Positions 43,680-53,434 of a stretch of DNA of 64,000 nucleotides are shown here, piece by piece (the stretch's first letter is position 1; every line of letters starts with the position of its first letter). The notes below the pieces were generated by a model. It was given only the letters and a program-made list of their open reading frames with translations, ran no database searches and was not told the DNA's origin. The DNA comes from Prevotella fusca JCM 17724 (GTDB lineage: Bacteria; Bacteroidota; Bacteroidia; Bacteroidales; Bacteroidaceae): the NCBI RefSeq assembly GCF_001262015.1, contig NZ_CP012075.1:434001-498000 (forward strand). The letters run 5' to 3'. The translations under genes and the position numbers were made by a program.

Positions 43680-46267
43680 TGAAGATAAAACTGCTGTGTA
43701 CCGCACTTGCTGCATTGTCGTTTATGAACACTTATGCACAGACGGGTAAGCCAACATGGGGAAAGACTAACTATGATGATGCTCCATGGGTGAAAAATGT
43801 GTCTCGACCAAATGAAATTACAGAGGGACTGCAGAACAAGCATCTCTCTCTTTGGTCATCGCATGGTAGATATTATGATGCTAAGAAAGGTGGATGGAAG
43901 TGGCAACGCCCTACTCTATTCTGTACGACAGAAGACCTTTACACGCAGACAATAGTCCTCCCTTACCTTATACCTATGCTTGAAAAAGCTGGTGCCATCG
44001 TCTTTACTCCACGTGAGAGGGATTGGCAGAAGAATGAGGTAATCGTTGACAATGACAATCGCAGCAACTACAAGGAAGAGAGCCTGAAGAAAAAATGGGA
44101 GAGCACATCCACTCCAGGCTTCGCCTTGCATTATGGCTCTTACAGGGATGGTGAGAATCCATTTACTGCCGGTACAGCCCGACAGGTAAAGGCAAGGAAA
44201 CGTAAAAGCAAGATAAGCTCTGTGGTCTATCAACCGACAATCCCCCAGAGTGGACGTTATGCAGTATATGTAAGCTACCAGACGCAGAAGAAAAGTGTGG
44301 ATGATGCAGAGTATATCGTATTCCACAAAGGACAGGAAACGCACTTCCGTGTGAACCAGCGTATGGGTGGTGGCACATGGGTTTACCTTGGTACTTTTGA
44401 TTTTGACAAAGGAAACAGTATCAACAACTCTGTTGTGCTTACCAACCACAGTTCTCACAGAGGTGTTGTCACTACTGATGCTGTACGTTTCGGCGGCGGT
44501 ATGGGTAATATTGTACGTGGCGGCACTGTCAGTGGACTGCCCCGTTTCCTTGAAGGGGCAAGATACTCAGCACAATGGGCTGGTGCACCTTGGAATGTGG
44601 TCAGCAAGAGTAACGGTTCAAACGATTATAATGATGATATTAACTGCCGTTCATTGATGACAAACTGGCTGGCAGGTGGTTCCTGTTACCTTCCAAGCAA
44701 GAAAGACGGAAAGAAAGTACCTATCGAACTAACGTTAGCTGTACATAGTGATGCTGGTGTAAAGGCAGACGGCAGCTTCGTAGGTACATTGGGCATCTGT
44801 ACGACACAGGAAGGCAACAGTACTTTGGGAAACGGTCTTTCACGTAAGGCTTCAAAGACATTTGCAGAGCAGTTAGTTGCCAATGTAAAGAAAGACTTGG
44901 ACAGAGCCTTCCACATGAACTGGACAACACGTTCCGTATGGGATCGCAACTATAGCGAAACGAGAATGCCTGAAGTTCCATCAGCCATCATAGAGACGCT
45001 TTCTCATCAGAACTTCCCGGATATTAAGTTGGGACAGGACCCTAACTTCAAGTTTACATTTGCACGTTCTATCTATAAGACAATCTTGAAGTATGAAGCA
45101 AACATGCACGGCAAACGATACACCGTCCAACCACTTGCTCCGAACAGCTTCAAGATAGAGTATGTATCATCAAAGAAGGTGCGACTGCAGTGGAAGCCTA
45201 CTACTGACGCCAATGAGACAACTGCAACGCCGACATCATATAACGTCTATGTGGCAATAGGTTCACAAGGCTTTGACAACGGAGTGAATGTGCGTAACCC
45301 ACATTATGAAATGGAACTACAATCAGGGGTAGTCTATAATTTTAAGGTGACAGCCTGCAACCGTGGTGGAGAGAGTTTCCCGACAGAAACCCTTTCGGCT
45401 TTACGTAATGAGGGGGCAAACAAGACAATTCTTATTGTCAATGCCTTTTATCGCCTTTCTTCCCCTGCTGTTGTCAATACAGGTTCGGAACAGGGTTTTG
45501 ACTTTGAGGCTGACCCAGGACTCAGCTATGGACCTGTTGCTGGATGGTCGGGAAGACAAGCCAACTTCAACAAGGCAATGATGGGCAAGGAAGGTCCTAA
45601 CGCCTTAGGTTATGGCGGTGAGGAACTTGTAGGTAAAATAATTGCCGGCAATGATTTCAACTACGTCAAAGAGCATGCAGAAGCCCTGCGCCATGCAGGC
45701 AGATATAATGTAGTCAGCTGTAGCAGCAAGACTGTAGAAAATGGTGAGGTGAACTTATCCAAATATGCTTTGGTTGACTTGCTCCTCGGCAATGAGAAGA
45801 ACGACGGGTATAGCTTGTATTATTACAAGACGTTCAAGCCGGCACTCCGCCAGCAAGTTACGAAATATCTGAATGGTCGTGGAAAACTGTTTGTAAGCGG
45901 TTCTTATCTTGCATCAGACATGCAAGGCAGCGACGAACAGGATTGGTTAAGAAACAACCTCAAAATAATGTATGATGGTGCCAACACTGACAATTACAAT
46001 CCTATTGTCAGCGGAATGGGAATGTCATTCGATGTCTATCGCACTGTTAATGAGCAGCATTACGGTGCTTATACACCTGATAACATTCTGCCTGCCGACA
46101 ATGCCTTCAGCGTATTGACCTATTCTGACGGACACACTGCAGGGGTGGCTTACAAAGGTACTGATAACTGCGTATTCACGCTGTCATTTCCCTTCGAGTG
46201 TATCAAGGACGCTGCCACACGTAACAGCATTATGAAGGGTATTGTCAGTTATATGATGAGTAAATGA
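43679..46267 (+). CDS. Large exported amidase-like protein with golvesin-type and fibronectin-type domains
   Basis: It has 862 residues and a signal peptide (MKIKLLCTALAALSFMNTYAQ). The first part looks like a zinc N-acetylmuramoyl-L-alanine amidase (Amidase_3) interrupted by an insert. Candidate zinc ligands are in LSLWSSHGRYYD and TPRERDWQ, and later LAVHSDAGV and IIETLSHQNFPD with the catalytic Glu. The insert (about 175-275; SSVVYQPTIPQSGRYAVYVS) resembles the golvesin/xanthan-lyase C-terminal-like beta domain. FnIII-like (about 500-590) and a flavodoxin-like C-terminal region follow. Such proteins are often labelled xanthan lyase; I see no lyase evidence. It acts outside the cytoplasm, presumably on cell wall. 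Confidence 0.78.
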   Translation: MKIKLLCTALAALSFMNTYAQTGKPTWGKTNYDDAPWVKNVSRPNEITEGLQNKHLSLWSSHGRYYDAKKGGWKWQRPTLFCTTEDLYTQTIVLPYLIPMLEKAGAIVFTPRERDWQKNEVIVDNDNRSNYKEESLKKKWESTSTPGFALHYGSYRDGENPFTAGTARQVKARKRKSKISSVVYQPTIPQSGRYAVYVSYQTQKKSVDDAEYIVFHKGQETHFRVNQRMGGGTWVYLGTFDFDKGNSINNSVVLTNHSSHRGVVTTDAVRFGGGMGNIVRGGTVSGLPRFLEGARYSAQWAGAPWNVVSKSNGSNDYNDDINCRSLMTNWLAGGSCYLPSKKDGKKVPIELTLAVHSDAGVKADGSFVGTLGICTTQEGNSTLGNGLSRKASKTFAEQLVANVKKDLDRAFHMNWTTRSVWDRNYSETRMPEVPSAIIETLSHQNFPDIKLGQDPNFKFTFARSIYKTILKYEANMHGKRYTVQPLAPNSFKIEYVSSKKVRLQWKPTTDANETTATPTSYNVYVAIGSQGFDNGVNVRNPHYEMELQSGVVYNFKVTACNRGGESFPTETLSALRNEGANKTILIVNAFYRLSSPAVVNTGSEQGFDFEADPGLSYGPVAGWSGRQANFNKAMMGKEGPNALGYGGEELVGKIIAGNDFNYVKEHAEALRHAGRYNVVSCSSKTVENGEVNLSKYALVDLLLGNEKNDGYSLYYYKTFKPALRQQVTKYLNGRGKLFVSGSYLASDMQGSDEQDWLRNNLKIMYDGANTDNYNPIVSGMGMSFDVYRTVNEQHYGAYTPDNILPADNAFSVLTYSDGHTAGVAYKGTDNCVFTLSFPFECIKDAATRNSIMKGIVSYMMSK

Positions 46268-46306
46268 CAATTAAAGAAAATAGAATAATCTAAAAGCATA
46301 AAGAAT

Positions 46307-46645
46307 ATGTATAAAATTCAAGCAAACGCTTCAGGCACACGAAGCATCGAAGTCAACGACAGCCATCTGGAGACAATCCGTAAGTATTCTCTTCTCTCTG
46401 GACTGATTGATTCCAATGGCATTATTGATGAGGACATCCTCGACAAACTGAGATTCAATGTTCGTGGACTTCTCGAGTCTGAACCTGGCAAAGACAAGGA
46501 TTTACTGGATTTGTGTCTGGATGTCATCTATAATCAGAACATGAAAGCCATCGGACTTGGAAACCTCGTTGCCCTCTATAAACAGTGGGCTGCAGAGCAT
46601 CAGGAAACAGATGATGCCGACGAAGAGAGCCTTATGGCTGAATAA
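46307..46645 (+). CDS. Conserved hypothetical protein, 112 residues
   Basis: A soluble acidic protein beginning MYKIQANASGTRSIEVNDSH and ending ETDDADEESLMAE. It has no TM helix or signal and no recognised domain. It starts 39 nt after the amidase-like gene, so it may be the last gene of that operon. Coding is supported by the length and the clear composition of a folded helical protein (LLESEPGKDKDLLDLCLDVI). Confidence 0.78.
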   Translation: MYKIQANASGTRSIEVNDSHLETIRKYSLLSGLIDSNGIIDEDILDKLRFNVRGLLESEPGKDKDLLDLCLDVIYNQNMKAIGLGNLVALYKQWAAEHQETDDADEESLMAE

Positions 46646-46903
46646 ATATATCGTTCGTCAACATGATTTATTGATAGCAGGAAATAGATAGACTTTGTTA
46701 GCTGAGAGCAGGAAAGCAAGACAAAGTACAGCCATTAAATACACCTATGGCAACCCATTTTCAGCGAACAGTTTTACCAACCATTGGTAACTATGTTATT
46801 AACAGTTGGCAAAAAATCTTTAATGATGTTTAATAAAGAATACTATCCAGCTATGTTCCATCCGCTTCCATTATAAAGAAACAACAATTAAATATCAAAT
46901 CAT
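46646..46903. other. Intergenic region, nothing recognised
   Basis: 258 bp, AT-rich. No array, hairpin or promoter stands out before the YgiQ gene. Confidence 0.4.
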
Positions 46904-49057
46904 TTGAGTTCACAAAAGCAAAATACAAAAAAAACAAAGCAGAATACAAGAACTGCAATACAGAATACAAAATCTGCATCTCCTGCCCAACGAAAAAACT
47001 GGGAGAATGCTTCTGGGAAAGAAGAGAAGATAACTAAGCCTTCAAGATTCCAACTGACCGACTTCCTTCCAACAACAAAGAAAGAAGTGGAACTGCGTGG
47101 ATGGGAACAGCTTGATATCATCCTCTTTTCCGGCGACGCCTATATTGACCATCCTGCCTTTGGTGCAGCTGTCATCGGAAGAACACTCGAAGCTGCCGGC
47201 TATAAGGTGGCTATCGTTCCGCAACCCGACTGGCATGGAGACTTCCGTGACTTCAAGAAATTAGGGCGTCCACGCCTCTACTTCGGCATTTCACCTGGTG
47301 CAATGGACTCAATGGTGAACAAGTACACTGCCAACCGTCGTCTGCGTTCTGAAGATGCCTATTCGCCTGATGGCAGACACGACCTACGCCCAGAATATCC
47401 AAGTATTGTCTATGCCAATATCCTCAAGCAGCTCTATCCCGATGTTCCTATTATCTTAGGTGGCATTGAGGCTTCACTCCGCCGTCTCACCCACTACGAC
47501 TATTGGAAAGACTGCCTTCGCAAGTGCATTCTCTGTGATGCCCGTGCCGATACGATTATCTATGGCATGGGGGAAAAGCAAGTGGTAAGCATTGCGAAGG
47601 AACTGGAAAACGGAGTGAACATCAAAGACTTGAAGTATATCCCACAGACGGTTTATCTCTGTAAGGAAACAGAGATTCCAGACGGAATTAAAGAGGATGA
47701 CATCGTACTGCATTCACACGAATCCTGCTTACACAATAAGAAATATCAGGCTGAAAACTTCAAACATATAGAGGAAGAGTCTAACAAGAAACACGCACAG
47801 CGTATTTTGCAGGCTGTAGACAACGTGTATGCTGTAGTAAACCCACCCTATCCTACAATGACGACAGAGGAGGTGGATGCAGCTTACGACCTGCCTTACA
47901 CACGTGAACCTCACCCGAAGTATCATGGCAAGACAATCCCGGCCTACGAGATGATTAAGCATAGTGTGAATATCCATCGAGGATGTTTTGGTGGCTGTGC
48001 TTTCTGCACCATCTCTGCACATCAGGGTAAGTTCATCAGCTGCCGTTCGAAAGAAAGTATTCTAAAGGAGGTGAAGAAGGTCATTGAAATGCCCGACTTT
48101 AAAGGTTATCTCTCCGATCTCGGCGGACCGTCAGCCAATATGTATGGTATGGCAGGAAAGAACCAGAAAGCGTGCGAACACTGCAAGCGTCCCAGCTGCG
48201 TGAATCCGGAAATATGTCCTAACCTTGAAACCGACCATACCAAACTGCTTGAAATTTATCACGCAGTAGACAATTTGCCGGGAATCAAGAAGAGCTTTAT
48301 CGGATCTGGTGTGCGCTACGACCTCCTGCTGCACAAGAGCAAGGACGAGAAGAGTAATGAAGCTGCCAGACAATACACCCGTGAACTGATAACACGCCAC
48401 GTCAGCGGTCGTTTGAAAGTTGCACCAGAACATACATCAGACCGTGTATTGAAACTTATGCGCAAGCCTTCATTTCAACAGTTCTATGCGTTCAAGAAGA
48501 TCTTTGACCGCATTAACCGCGAGGAGAATATGCGCCAGCAGATTATTCCTTACTTCATTTCTTCTCACCCTGGCTGCCATGAGGAGGATATGGCGGAACT
48601 GGCAGTGCTGACAAAAGACCTTGACTTCCATTTGGAACAGGTGCAGGACTTCACTCCTACCCCTATGACTGTTTCCACAGAAGCATGGTACACGGGCTAT
48701 GATCCTTATACACTCGAACCAATCTTCTCTGCAAAAACACCGAAGGAGAAACTTGCCCAGCGGCAGTTCTTCTTTTGGTATAAGCCAGAGACACGTCCTG
48801 ATATTGAACGGGAACTGAAACGAATCGGTCGTAGTGACTTGATAGCCAAGCTGTATAACAATATACCCAAGCACCATCCACGTGCCGTCTATGACCCTAA
48901 AGCCATAGGTAGCAGTCCTGGTATTACGCATAAGAAATGTAAAGGGCGTGAAGAGCAGCCAAGTGATATTCGCAGGAAAACAGCCAAACACAATGGTAAA
49001 CAGCCAAAGAGTTTCAACCCGAGCTTTTCTGGTAACCATCGTCGCAGACAAAAATAA
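46904..49057 (+). CDS. YgiQ family radical SAM protein
   Basis: It has 717 residues if the TTG at 46904 is the start; no in-frame ATG occurs before the conserved region, and a stop lies at 46889. The first ~45 residues are low-complexity (QNTKKTKQNTRTAIQNTK). The conserved part begins FQLTDFLPTTKKEVELRGW. A B12-like domain is followed by the radical SAM core with CFGGCAFC (CX3CX2C, about residue 364) and ISAHQGKFISCRSKESIL. A Cys-rich block (ACEHCKRPSCVNPEICPN) is typical of YgiQ. The C-terminus is basic. The reaction is unknown. The low-complexity N-terminus may not be translated. Confidence 0.9.
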   Translation: MSSQKQNTKKTKQNTRTAIQNTKSASPAQRKNWENASGKEEKITKPSRFQLTDFLPTTKKEVELRGWEQLDIILFSGDAYIDHPAFGAAVIGRTLEAAGYKVAIVPQPDWHGDFRDFKKLGRPRLYFGISPGAMDSMVNKYTANRRLRSEDAYSPDGRHDLRPEYPSIVYANILKQLYPDVPIILGGIEASLRRLTHYDYWKDCLRKCILCDARADTIIYGMGEKQVVSIAKELENGVNIKDLKYIPQTVYLCKETEIPDGIKEDDIVLHSHESCLHNKKYQAENFKHIEEESNKKHAQRILQAVDNVYAVVNPPYPTMTTEEVDAAYDLPYTREPHPKYHGKTIPAYEMIKHSVNIHRGCFGGCAFCTISAHQGKFISCRSKESILKEVKKVIEMPDFKGYLSDLGGPSANMYGMAGKNQKACEHCKRPSCVNPEICPNLETDHTKLLEIYHAVDNLPGIKKSFIGSGVRYDLLLHKSKDEKSNEAARQYTRELITRHVSGRLKVAPEHTSDRVLKLMRKPSFQQFYAFKKIFDRINREENMRQQIIPYFISSHPGCHEEDMAELAVLTKDLDFHLEQVQDFTPTPMTVSTEAWYTGYDPYTLEPIFSAKTPKEKLAQRQFFFWYKPETRPDIERELKRIGRSDLIAKLYNNIPKHHPRAVYDPKAIGSSPGITHKKCKGREEQPSDIRRKTAKHNGKQPKSFNPSFSGNHRRRQK

Positions 49058-49142
49058 AATATCTACTGTCTCTGGAATTGAGGTGCAATATGATTAAGAC
49101 TATATATAAAAGACATCCAGCTGAAAAGCAGGATGTCTTTTG

Positions 49143-49214
49143 TAGTCGATAGGGGAATCGAACCCCTATGCCAAGATTGAGAATCTTGTATCCTAACCGT
49201 TAGATGAATCGACC
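49143..49214 (-). tRNA. tRNA-Glu (anticodon CTC), copy 1
   Basis: Minus-strand cloverleaf of 72 nt. The acceptor stem is GGTCGAT with ATCGACT, the anticodon stem CAAGA/TCTTG holds the loop TTCTCAA, and the T-arm is GGGGTTCGATTCCCC. CCA is not encoded. It is identical to the copy at 49252. Confidence 0.93.
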
Positions 49215-49251
49215 AAGGTTATTTTATCTCTGTAAAGAGTAATTTGGAAAG

Positions 49252-49323
49252 TAGTCGATAGGGGAATCGAACCCCTATGCCAAGATTGAGAATCTTGTAT
49301 CCTAACCGTTAGATGAATCGACC
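49252..49323 (-). tRNA. tRNA-Glu (anticodon CTC), copy 2
   Basis: Sequence is identical to the copy at 49143-49214 over all 72 nt. The two lie 37 bp apart in tandem on the minus strand and follow the tRNA-Ser gene. Confidence 0.93.
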
Positions 49324-49351
49324 AGAATGCATTTGAGATTATGAGATAAAG

Positions 49352-49438
49352 CGGAAGGAGGGGGATTCGAACCCCCGGTACGCGAATGCGCACGGCAGTT
49401 TAGCAAACTGCTGGTTTCAGCCACTCACCCATCCTTCC
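49352..49438 (-). tRNA. tRNA-Ser (anticodon GCT)
   Basis: An 87-nt minus-strand tRNA with the long variable arm of class II (CCGTGCGCATTCGCGTACC). The acceptor is GGAAGGA with TCCTTCC and discriminator G. The anticodon loop is TTGCTAA between GCAGT and ACTGC. It is the first gene of the Ser-Glu-Glu cluster. Confidence 0.93.
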
Positions 49439-49805
49439 AAGATGGTCTATAACCGAATTACCAAACATTATCTCAAATGCGAGTGCAAAGATAGTACTTT
49501 ATTTTCATACCTCAAAATTTTTCGTTGTCTTTTTCTTTTATTCTATGAAAAAACACAGCAATGCCAATAATATTATTGATAGAAATAGAATATATCTGTT
49601 TTAGAATAGAAAATGTAAGTACAGTCTAATCGAATTGAGTTTTCTTGAAAAAAGTTTGCATATATGAAATGTAATAACGACTTTTGTATAACATATTTAT
49701 TAAGGACGATAGTTTAAACTTCATTTTCTATGCGTTGATTAGCTTCACCTAATTAATCGCCTCACTAAGATAATATAGTGTCTTGAAGAATAAAGAATTG
49801 ACAGC
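49439..49805. other. AT-rich intergenic region
   Basis: 367 bp upstream of both the tRNA cluster (minus) and the radical SAM gene (plus), so it must hold divergent promoters. GCAAAGATAGTA (about 49484, minus TATCTTTG) fits the -7 box of the tRNA-Ser cluster. Nothing else is recognised. Confidence 0.45.
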
Positions 49806-51227
49806 ATGAGGGTAAAAATGATATTACCAGCGTTGCAAGAGGCAGAAAGCCCTTATTGGCGACCAATCAAATACTCGCTTTTCCCACCTTTGGGACTGGC
49901 GACACTTGCAGCCTATTTCTCTGATAATGACGATGTAGAGATACAAGATCAACACATTGAGAAACTAAAGTTGGATGATACTCCAGATTTGGTTTGTATT
50001 CAAGTCTACATTACTAATGCTTATAGGGCTTACAAGATTGCTGATGAGTATAGAAAAAGAGGTGTGTATGTAGTTATGGGAGGACTTCATGTTACAAGTC
50101 TTCCTGATGAAGCTGCACAACACGCTGATACCCTTATATTAGGTCCTGGGGAAGAAGCATTCCCACGATTCATCAAAGACTTGCGCGACGGACATCCCCA
50201 AAAACGATATGTGGCAAGTTGGAGAAGCCTTGAAAACATTCCTCCTGTACGTCGTGACCTTATTAAAAGAGAGAAGTATTTCGTACCTAACTCCCTTGTT
50301 GTTTCCCGTGGTTGTCCTCATCATTGTGACTTTTGCTATAAGGATGCCTTCTATAGAGAGGGTAAATCGTTTTACACCCGAAAGGTAGATGATGCCTTAG
50401 CTGAAATCGATAGCCTGCCTGGCAGACACCTTTATTTCCTTGACGACCATCTCTTAGGCAATCCTCGATTTGCATCTGAACTATTTGAGGGTATGCGAGG
50501 TATGGGGAGAGTTTTTCAAAGTGCCTCTACTGTTGCAGCAGTACTAAATGGTAACTTGATAGAGAAAGCAGCTGAGGCTGGCTTACGGAGTCTGTTTTTA
50601 GGCTTTGAGACATTTTCTCCAGATAATCTTCGGTCAAGTAACAAACTACAAAACTTATCAAAAGATTATGTAGCAGCTGTTAAACGACTACATAGTCTTG
50701 GTATAATGATTAACGGAAGTTTTGTTTTTGGTCTTGATCATGATGACAAAAACGTATTCAAAAGGACTGTTGATTGGGGGATTGAGCATTGCATAACAAC
50801 AGCCACCTTCCATGTCCTTACTCCTTATCCGGGAACTCGTCTGTTTCAACAGATGGAACGAGATGGACGTATTACGTCTTATGACTGGAGCAAGTATGAT
50901 ACCCGAACGGTTGTGTACAAAACTTTGGGATTGACCGCAGAGGAGTTAAAGCAGGGCTACGAGTGGGCTTATCGTAACTTCTATTCATGGAGTAATATTC
51001 TTAAGGCAAGTTTTGGGCACGACAATATAAAACAGCAATTGGCTCATCTCTTTTATATGGGAGGTTGGAAGAAGTTTGAACCTTTCTGGAACTTTATGAT
51101 TCAATATGGCAACCTCAACCGTATGTTACCCGTATTAGAGAATCTATTAGCCAGTACGAATGGGCATAAAATAAAGAGTAAAATGTCAAGACAAGGCATA
51201 GAACTTCTTAAAAAAACCGCATTATAA
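49806..51227 (+). CDS. B12-binding-domain radical SAM protein
   Basis: It has 473 residues. An N-terminal cobalamin-binding-like domain (FPPLGLATLAAYF; PDLVCIQVYI; VVMGGLHVTSLPDEAAQHAD) covers about 1-150. The radical SAM core has CPHHCDFC (CX3CX2C, about 173), LYFLDDHLL and LFLGFETFSPDNL. The C-terminus (about 400-470) is helical and family-specific. Such proteins often act in unusual lipid, hopanoid or natural-product chemistry. The substrate is unknown. The gene is more AT-rich than its neighbours and stands with a broken hydrolase gene beside tRNA genes, which suggests transfer. Confidence 0.88.
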   Translation: MRVKMILPALQEAESPYWRPIKYSLFPPLGLATLAAYFSDNDDVEIQDQHIEKLKLDDTPDLVCIQVYITNAYRAYKIADEYRKRGVYVVMGGLHVTSLPDEAAQHADTLILGPGEEAFPRFIKDLRDGHPQKRYVASWRSLENIPPVRRDLIKREKYFVPNSLVVSRGCPHHCDFCYKDAFYREGKSFYTRKVDDALAEIDSLPGRHLYFLDDHLLGNPRFASELFEGMRGMGRVFQSASTVAAVLNGNLIEKAAEAGLRSLFLGFETFSPDNLRSSNKLQNLSKDYVAAVKRLHSLGIMINGSFVFGLDHDDKNVFKRTVDWGIEHCITTATFHVLTPYPGTRLFQQMERDGRITSYDWSKYDTRTVVYKTLGLTAEELKQGYEWAYRNFYSWSNILKASFGHDNIKQQLAHLFYMGGWKKFEPFWNFMIQYGNLNRMLPVLENLLASTNGHKIKSKMSRQGIELLKKTAL

Positions 51228-51256
51228 CAACCTGCAATTATAAATATAAAAAGATT

Positions 51257-52361
51257 ATGAGGAAGAAGATTTTATCTTTTTTACTGCTATTCATGGCTAT
51301 CTTAGGTTTTGCAACATGGCAGTATCGTTTGTTAAGTATCTTACTATTTGTATTGATAAACAAGAACTGGATTAAGTCTCATCCACTGCTGTTACGGTTT
51401 AAGCAATCTTATAAATTGCTGGTATCAACACTAATAATAGCCATTTTTATTGCTATCCCAAACTATTATCAGCGCGGAAGAATACAATTAGCATACATTG
51501 ATAAGACAGGTAAACATATTGCGACACCGATAAATATCTACCTTCTAAACGTAATATTTTCAGAGGAAGAAATAATGAATGTAGGCATGAAAGTTTCTGC
51601 AATTATACCTCCAACTGGAGAGCCGACTTTGATTAAAAAACTTGGAGGACGTTTTATCCGTGAGGCTCAAAATGACTTCTGGAGCGGTAAGGCGTTAAGT
51701 TTTTACGCTCAATACAATCAATTGTCATGGCAATTCAGCAATCCTGGCTCATTTGCTATAGCCCAAGCGTATAATGAACAGTTTGGGACAAACTACAATG
51801 GTATTTATATAACAAAGCCACAACATTACACTTCTTCAAAAAAATACCCTGTTGTATTATTTGCCCATGGGCTATTTGGGCAGTTGGGAACTTTATCAAG
51901 GACTTTTCTCAAGTTTGAAAAAATGCTTCATTGTTAGCATTGCAACACGCAATCTTTCAGGTATCTTTAGTAATGAAGACATTAACAGAATATTCAAGTT
52001 TTACCTTCCCATGCTTAAAAAAGAAGGATATAGCATTGATGAAAGTCGATTACATTTAATTGGTCTATCAAATGGCGGAAGTGCATCTAACATTGCACTA
52101 CGAAGTTTTGATAATAAATTTCAGACTATCACATACATTTCCACATCCTGTGATGTCGTTAAAAAGACGCATTCAAAAATACTTTTAATAGGTGGAGGAA
52201 AAGATAACAGCTCTAAGAACCTCCCAACTTCTGCAAAACGACTACAAAGATGTGGAACGAAAGCTGTGCTACTTTTTGATGAGAAAGAGAAACACTACAT
52301 GTTGATACATCAAAAAGAAAGAACAATAGCTTTCCTCAATCATGAATTAGAATTGAATTAA
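51257..52361 (+). pseudogene. Membrane-anchored alpha/beta-hydrolase, frameshifted
   Basis: Frame 1 (51257-51937) gives two N-terminal TM helices (ILSFLLLFMAILGFATW; LLVSTLIIAIFIAIPNYY), a long region and the oxyanion loop KKYPVVLFAHG, then shifts out of phase. Frame 2 (51852-52361) continues GYLGSWELYQGLFSSLKKC, and has the nucleophile elbow GLSNGGS and the final His in KEKHYMLIHQ. Removing one G of GGG at 51869-51871 joins them into one ~367-residue protein. Function beyond an esterase/lipase-like hydrolase is unknown. It starts 29 nt after the radical SAM gene. A sequencing error is an alternative to a real mutation. Confidence 0.8.
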
Positions 52362-52737
52362 ATCATTAACTGTAATAACACTATAAATATTTAACAATAC
52401 ACTCTCTACGATTGAATATAATTAGACAAGTGAACTACTTAAGCAAAGAGGTTATGTTTGATTTGTAACAGTATTCTACTTTTCTAACAACAAAGTCAAT
52501 ACAACAAAGCCATATTTTCTAATGTATTAAACGCCCAACACTATTGGTGCTTACCATCAACACGATATGTGCGAAGCATCAACACACATGTAAAAGATAA
52601 GAAACAAGAATTGTTACGGTCATTATAACCTATAGAAAAGATAGGTATGTCAAACCTATGTGAGACATGACTATCAGAAAGGGTTATACCAAACAAGGAA
52701 GTAATCTTTATCCCTTTCTATGATACAATTCTATAAA
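52362..52737. other. Intergenic region, nothing recognised
   Basis: About 375 bp, AT-rich. I see only weak imperfect inverted repeats and no reading frame worth reporting. Confidence 0.4.
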
Positions 52738-52765
52738 AAAACCAGCCGTAAATGACGACTGGTTT
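52738..52765 (-). terminator. Intrinsic terminator of OmpH-like gene
   Basis: AAACCAG-CCGT pairs with ACG-A-CTGGTTT around AAATG, with an A-run before and T-run after, so it can act in both directions. It lies 38 bp after the OmpH-like stop. Confidence 0.65.
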
Positions 52766-52803
52766 TATCATGTCTATTTAAAAAGTAACTGTAAACCTAC
52801 AAA

Positions 52804-53400
52804 TTACTTCTTCATACCTTTGTAAGCCTGGTTCATACCCTTAACAACATCGTCTGTAATGTTGTAAGCAGGATCAGCATAAAGGATATTATCACCACTC
52901 TTAGCAAGAATGATACTATACTTCTTATCCTTATTATACTCCTTCAGATAGTTATGCACGCTGTCAGAGAGAGCTTTGTTATACTTAGCAACCTCGTTCT
53001 GATACTCAGCACCAAGACGCTGCTGTAAAGCATCAGCATCCTGAGCCTGCTTCTGGATACTTGCCTGAATCTGCTGTGCCTGTGCCTGTGTGTATTTGTT
53101 TGCCTGGATGTTCTGCTGGAAGTTAGCAGCAGCTGCCTGGATAGCCTTCTGCTTGCCGGCAAGCGTACGCTGGATGTTAGCTTCTTTTGCCTTAATCAGT
53201 TTTGTCACGTCCTTCCAATAGGTGTACTGGCTCATGATAGAGTCAATCTCAATGTAAGCAATTTTCTGACTGGCAGCTGCAGGAGCGGCTGTTTCAGTCT
53301 TGCTTGCTGTCGTGTCATTCTTTTGCGGCTGGTTGTTGCATGCAATGAAAGCGAATGCTGCCATGGCAAGCACTGCCATATTGCCAAATGATTTCTTCAT
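52804..53400 (-). CDS. OmpH/Skp-family chaperone-like lipoprotein
   Basis: It has 198 residues. The lipoprotein signal MKKSFGNMAVLAMAAFAFIAC has its Cys at residue 21. A low-complexity linker (TTASKTETAAPAAASQ) leads to KIAYIEIDSIMSQY, the Skp start motif. A long coiled coil rich in Ala/Gln (about 75-145; QAQAQQIQASIQKQAQDADA) and a C-terminal beta segment (YSIILAKSGDNILYADPAYN) follow. Skp binds unfolded outer-membrane proteins in the periplasm; the lipid anchor here is a departure from soluble Skp. Confidence 0.85.
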   Translation of the reverse strand: MKKSFGNMAVLAMAAFAFIACNNQPQKNDTTASKTETAAPAAASQKIAYIEIDSIMSQYTYWKDVTKLIKAKEANIQRTLAGKQKAIQAAAANFQQNIQANKYTQAQAQQIQASIQKQAQDADALQQRLGAEYQNEVAKYNKALSDSVHNYLKEYNKDKKYSIILAKSGDNILYADPAYNITDDVVKGMNQAYKGMKK

Positions 53401-53434
53401 TATCTAATAGTATTTTTAATTAATTATATCTGTT

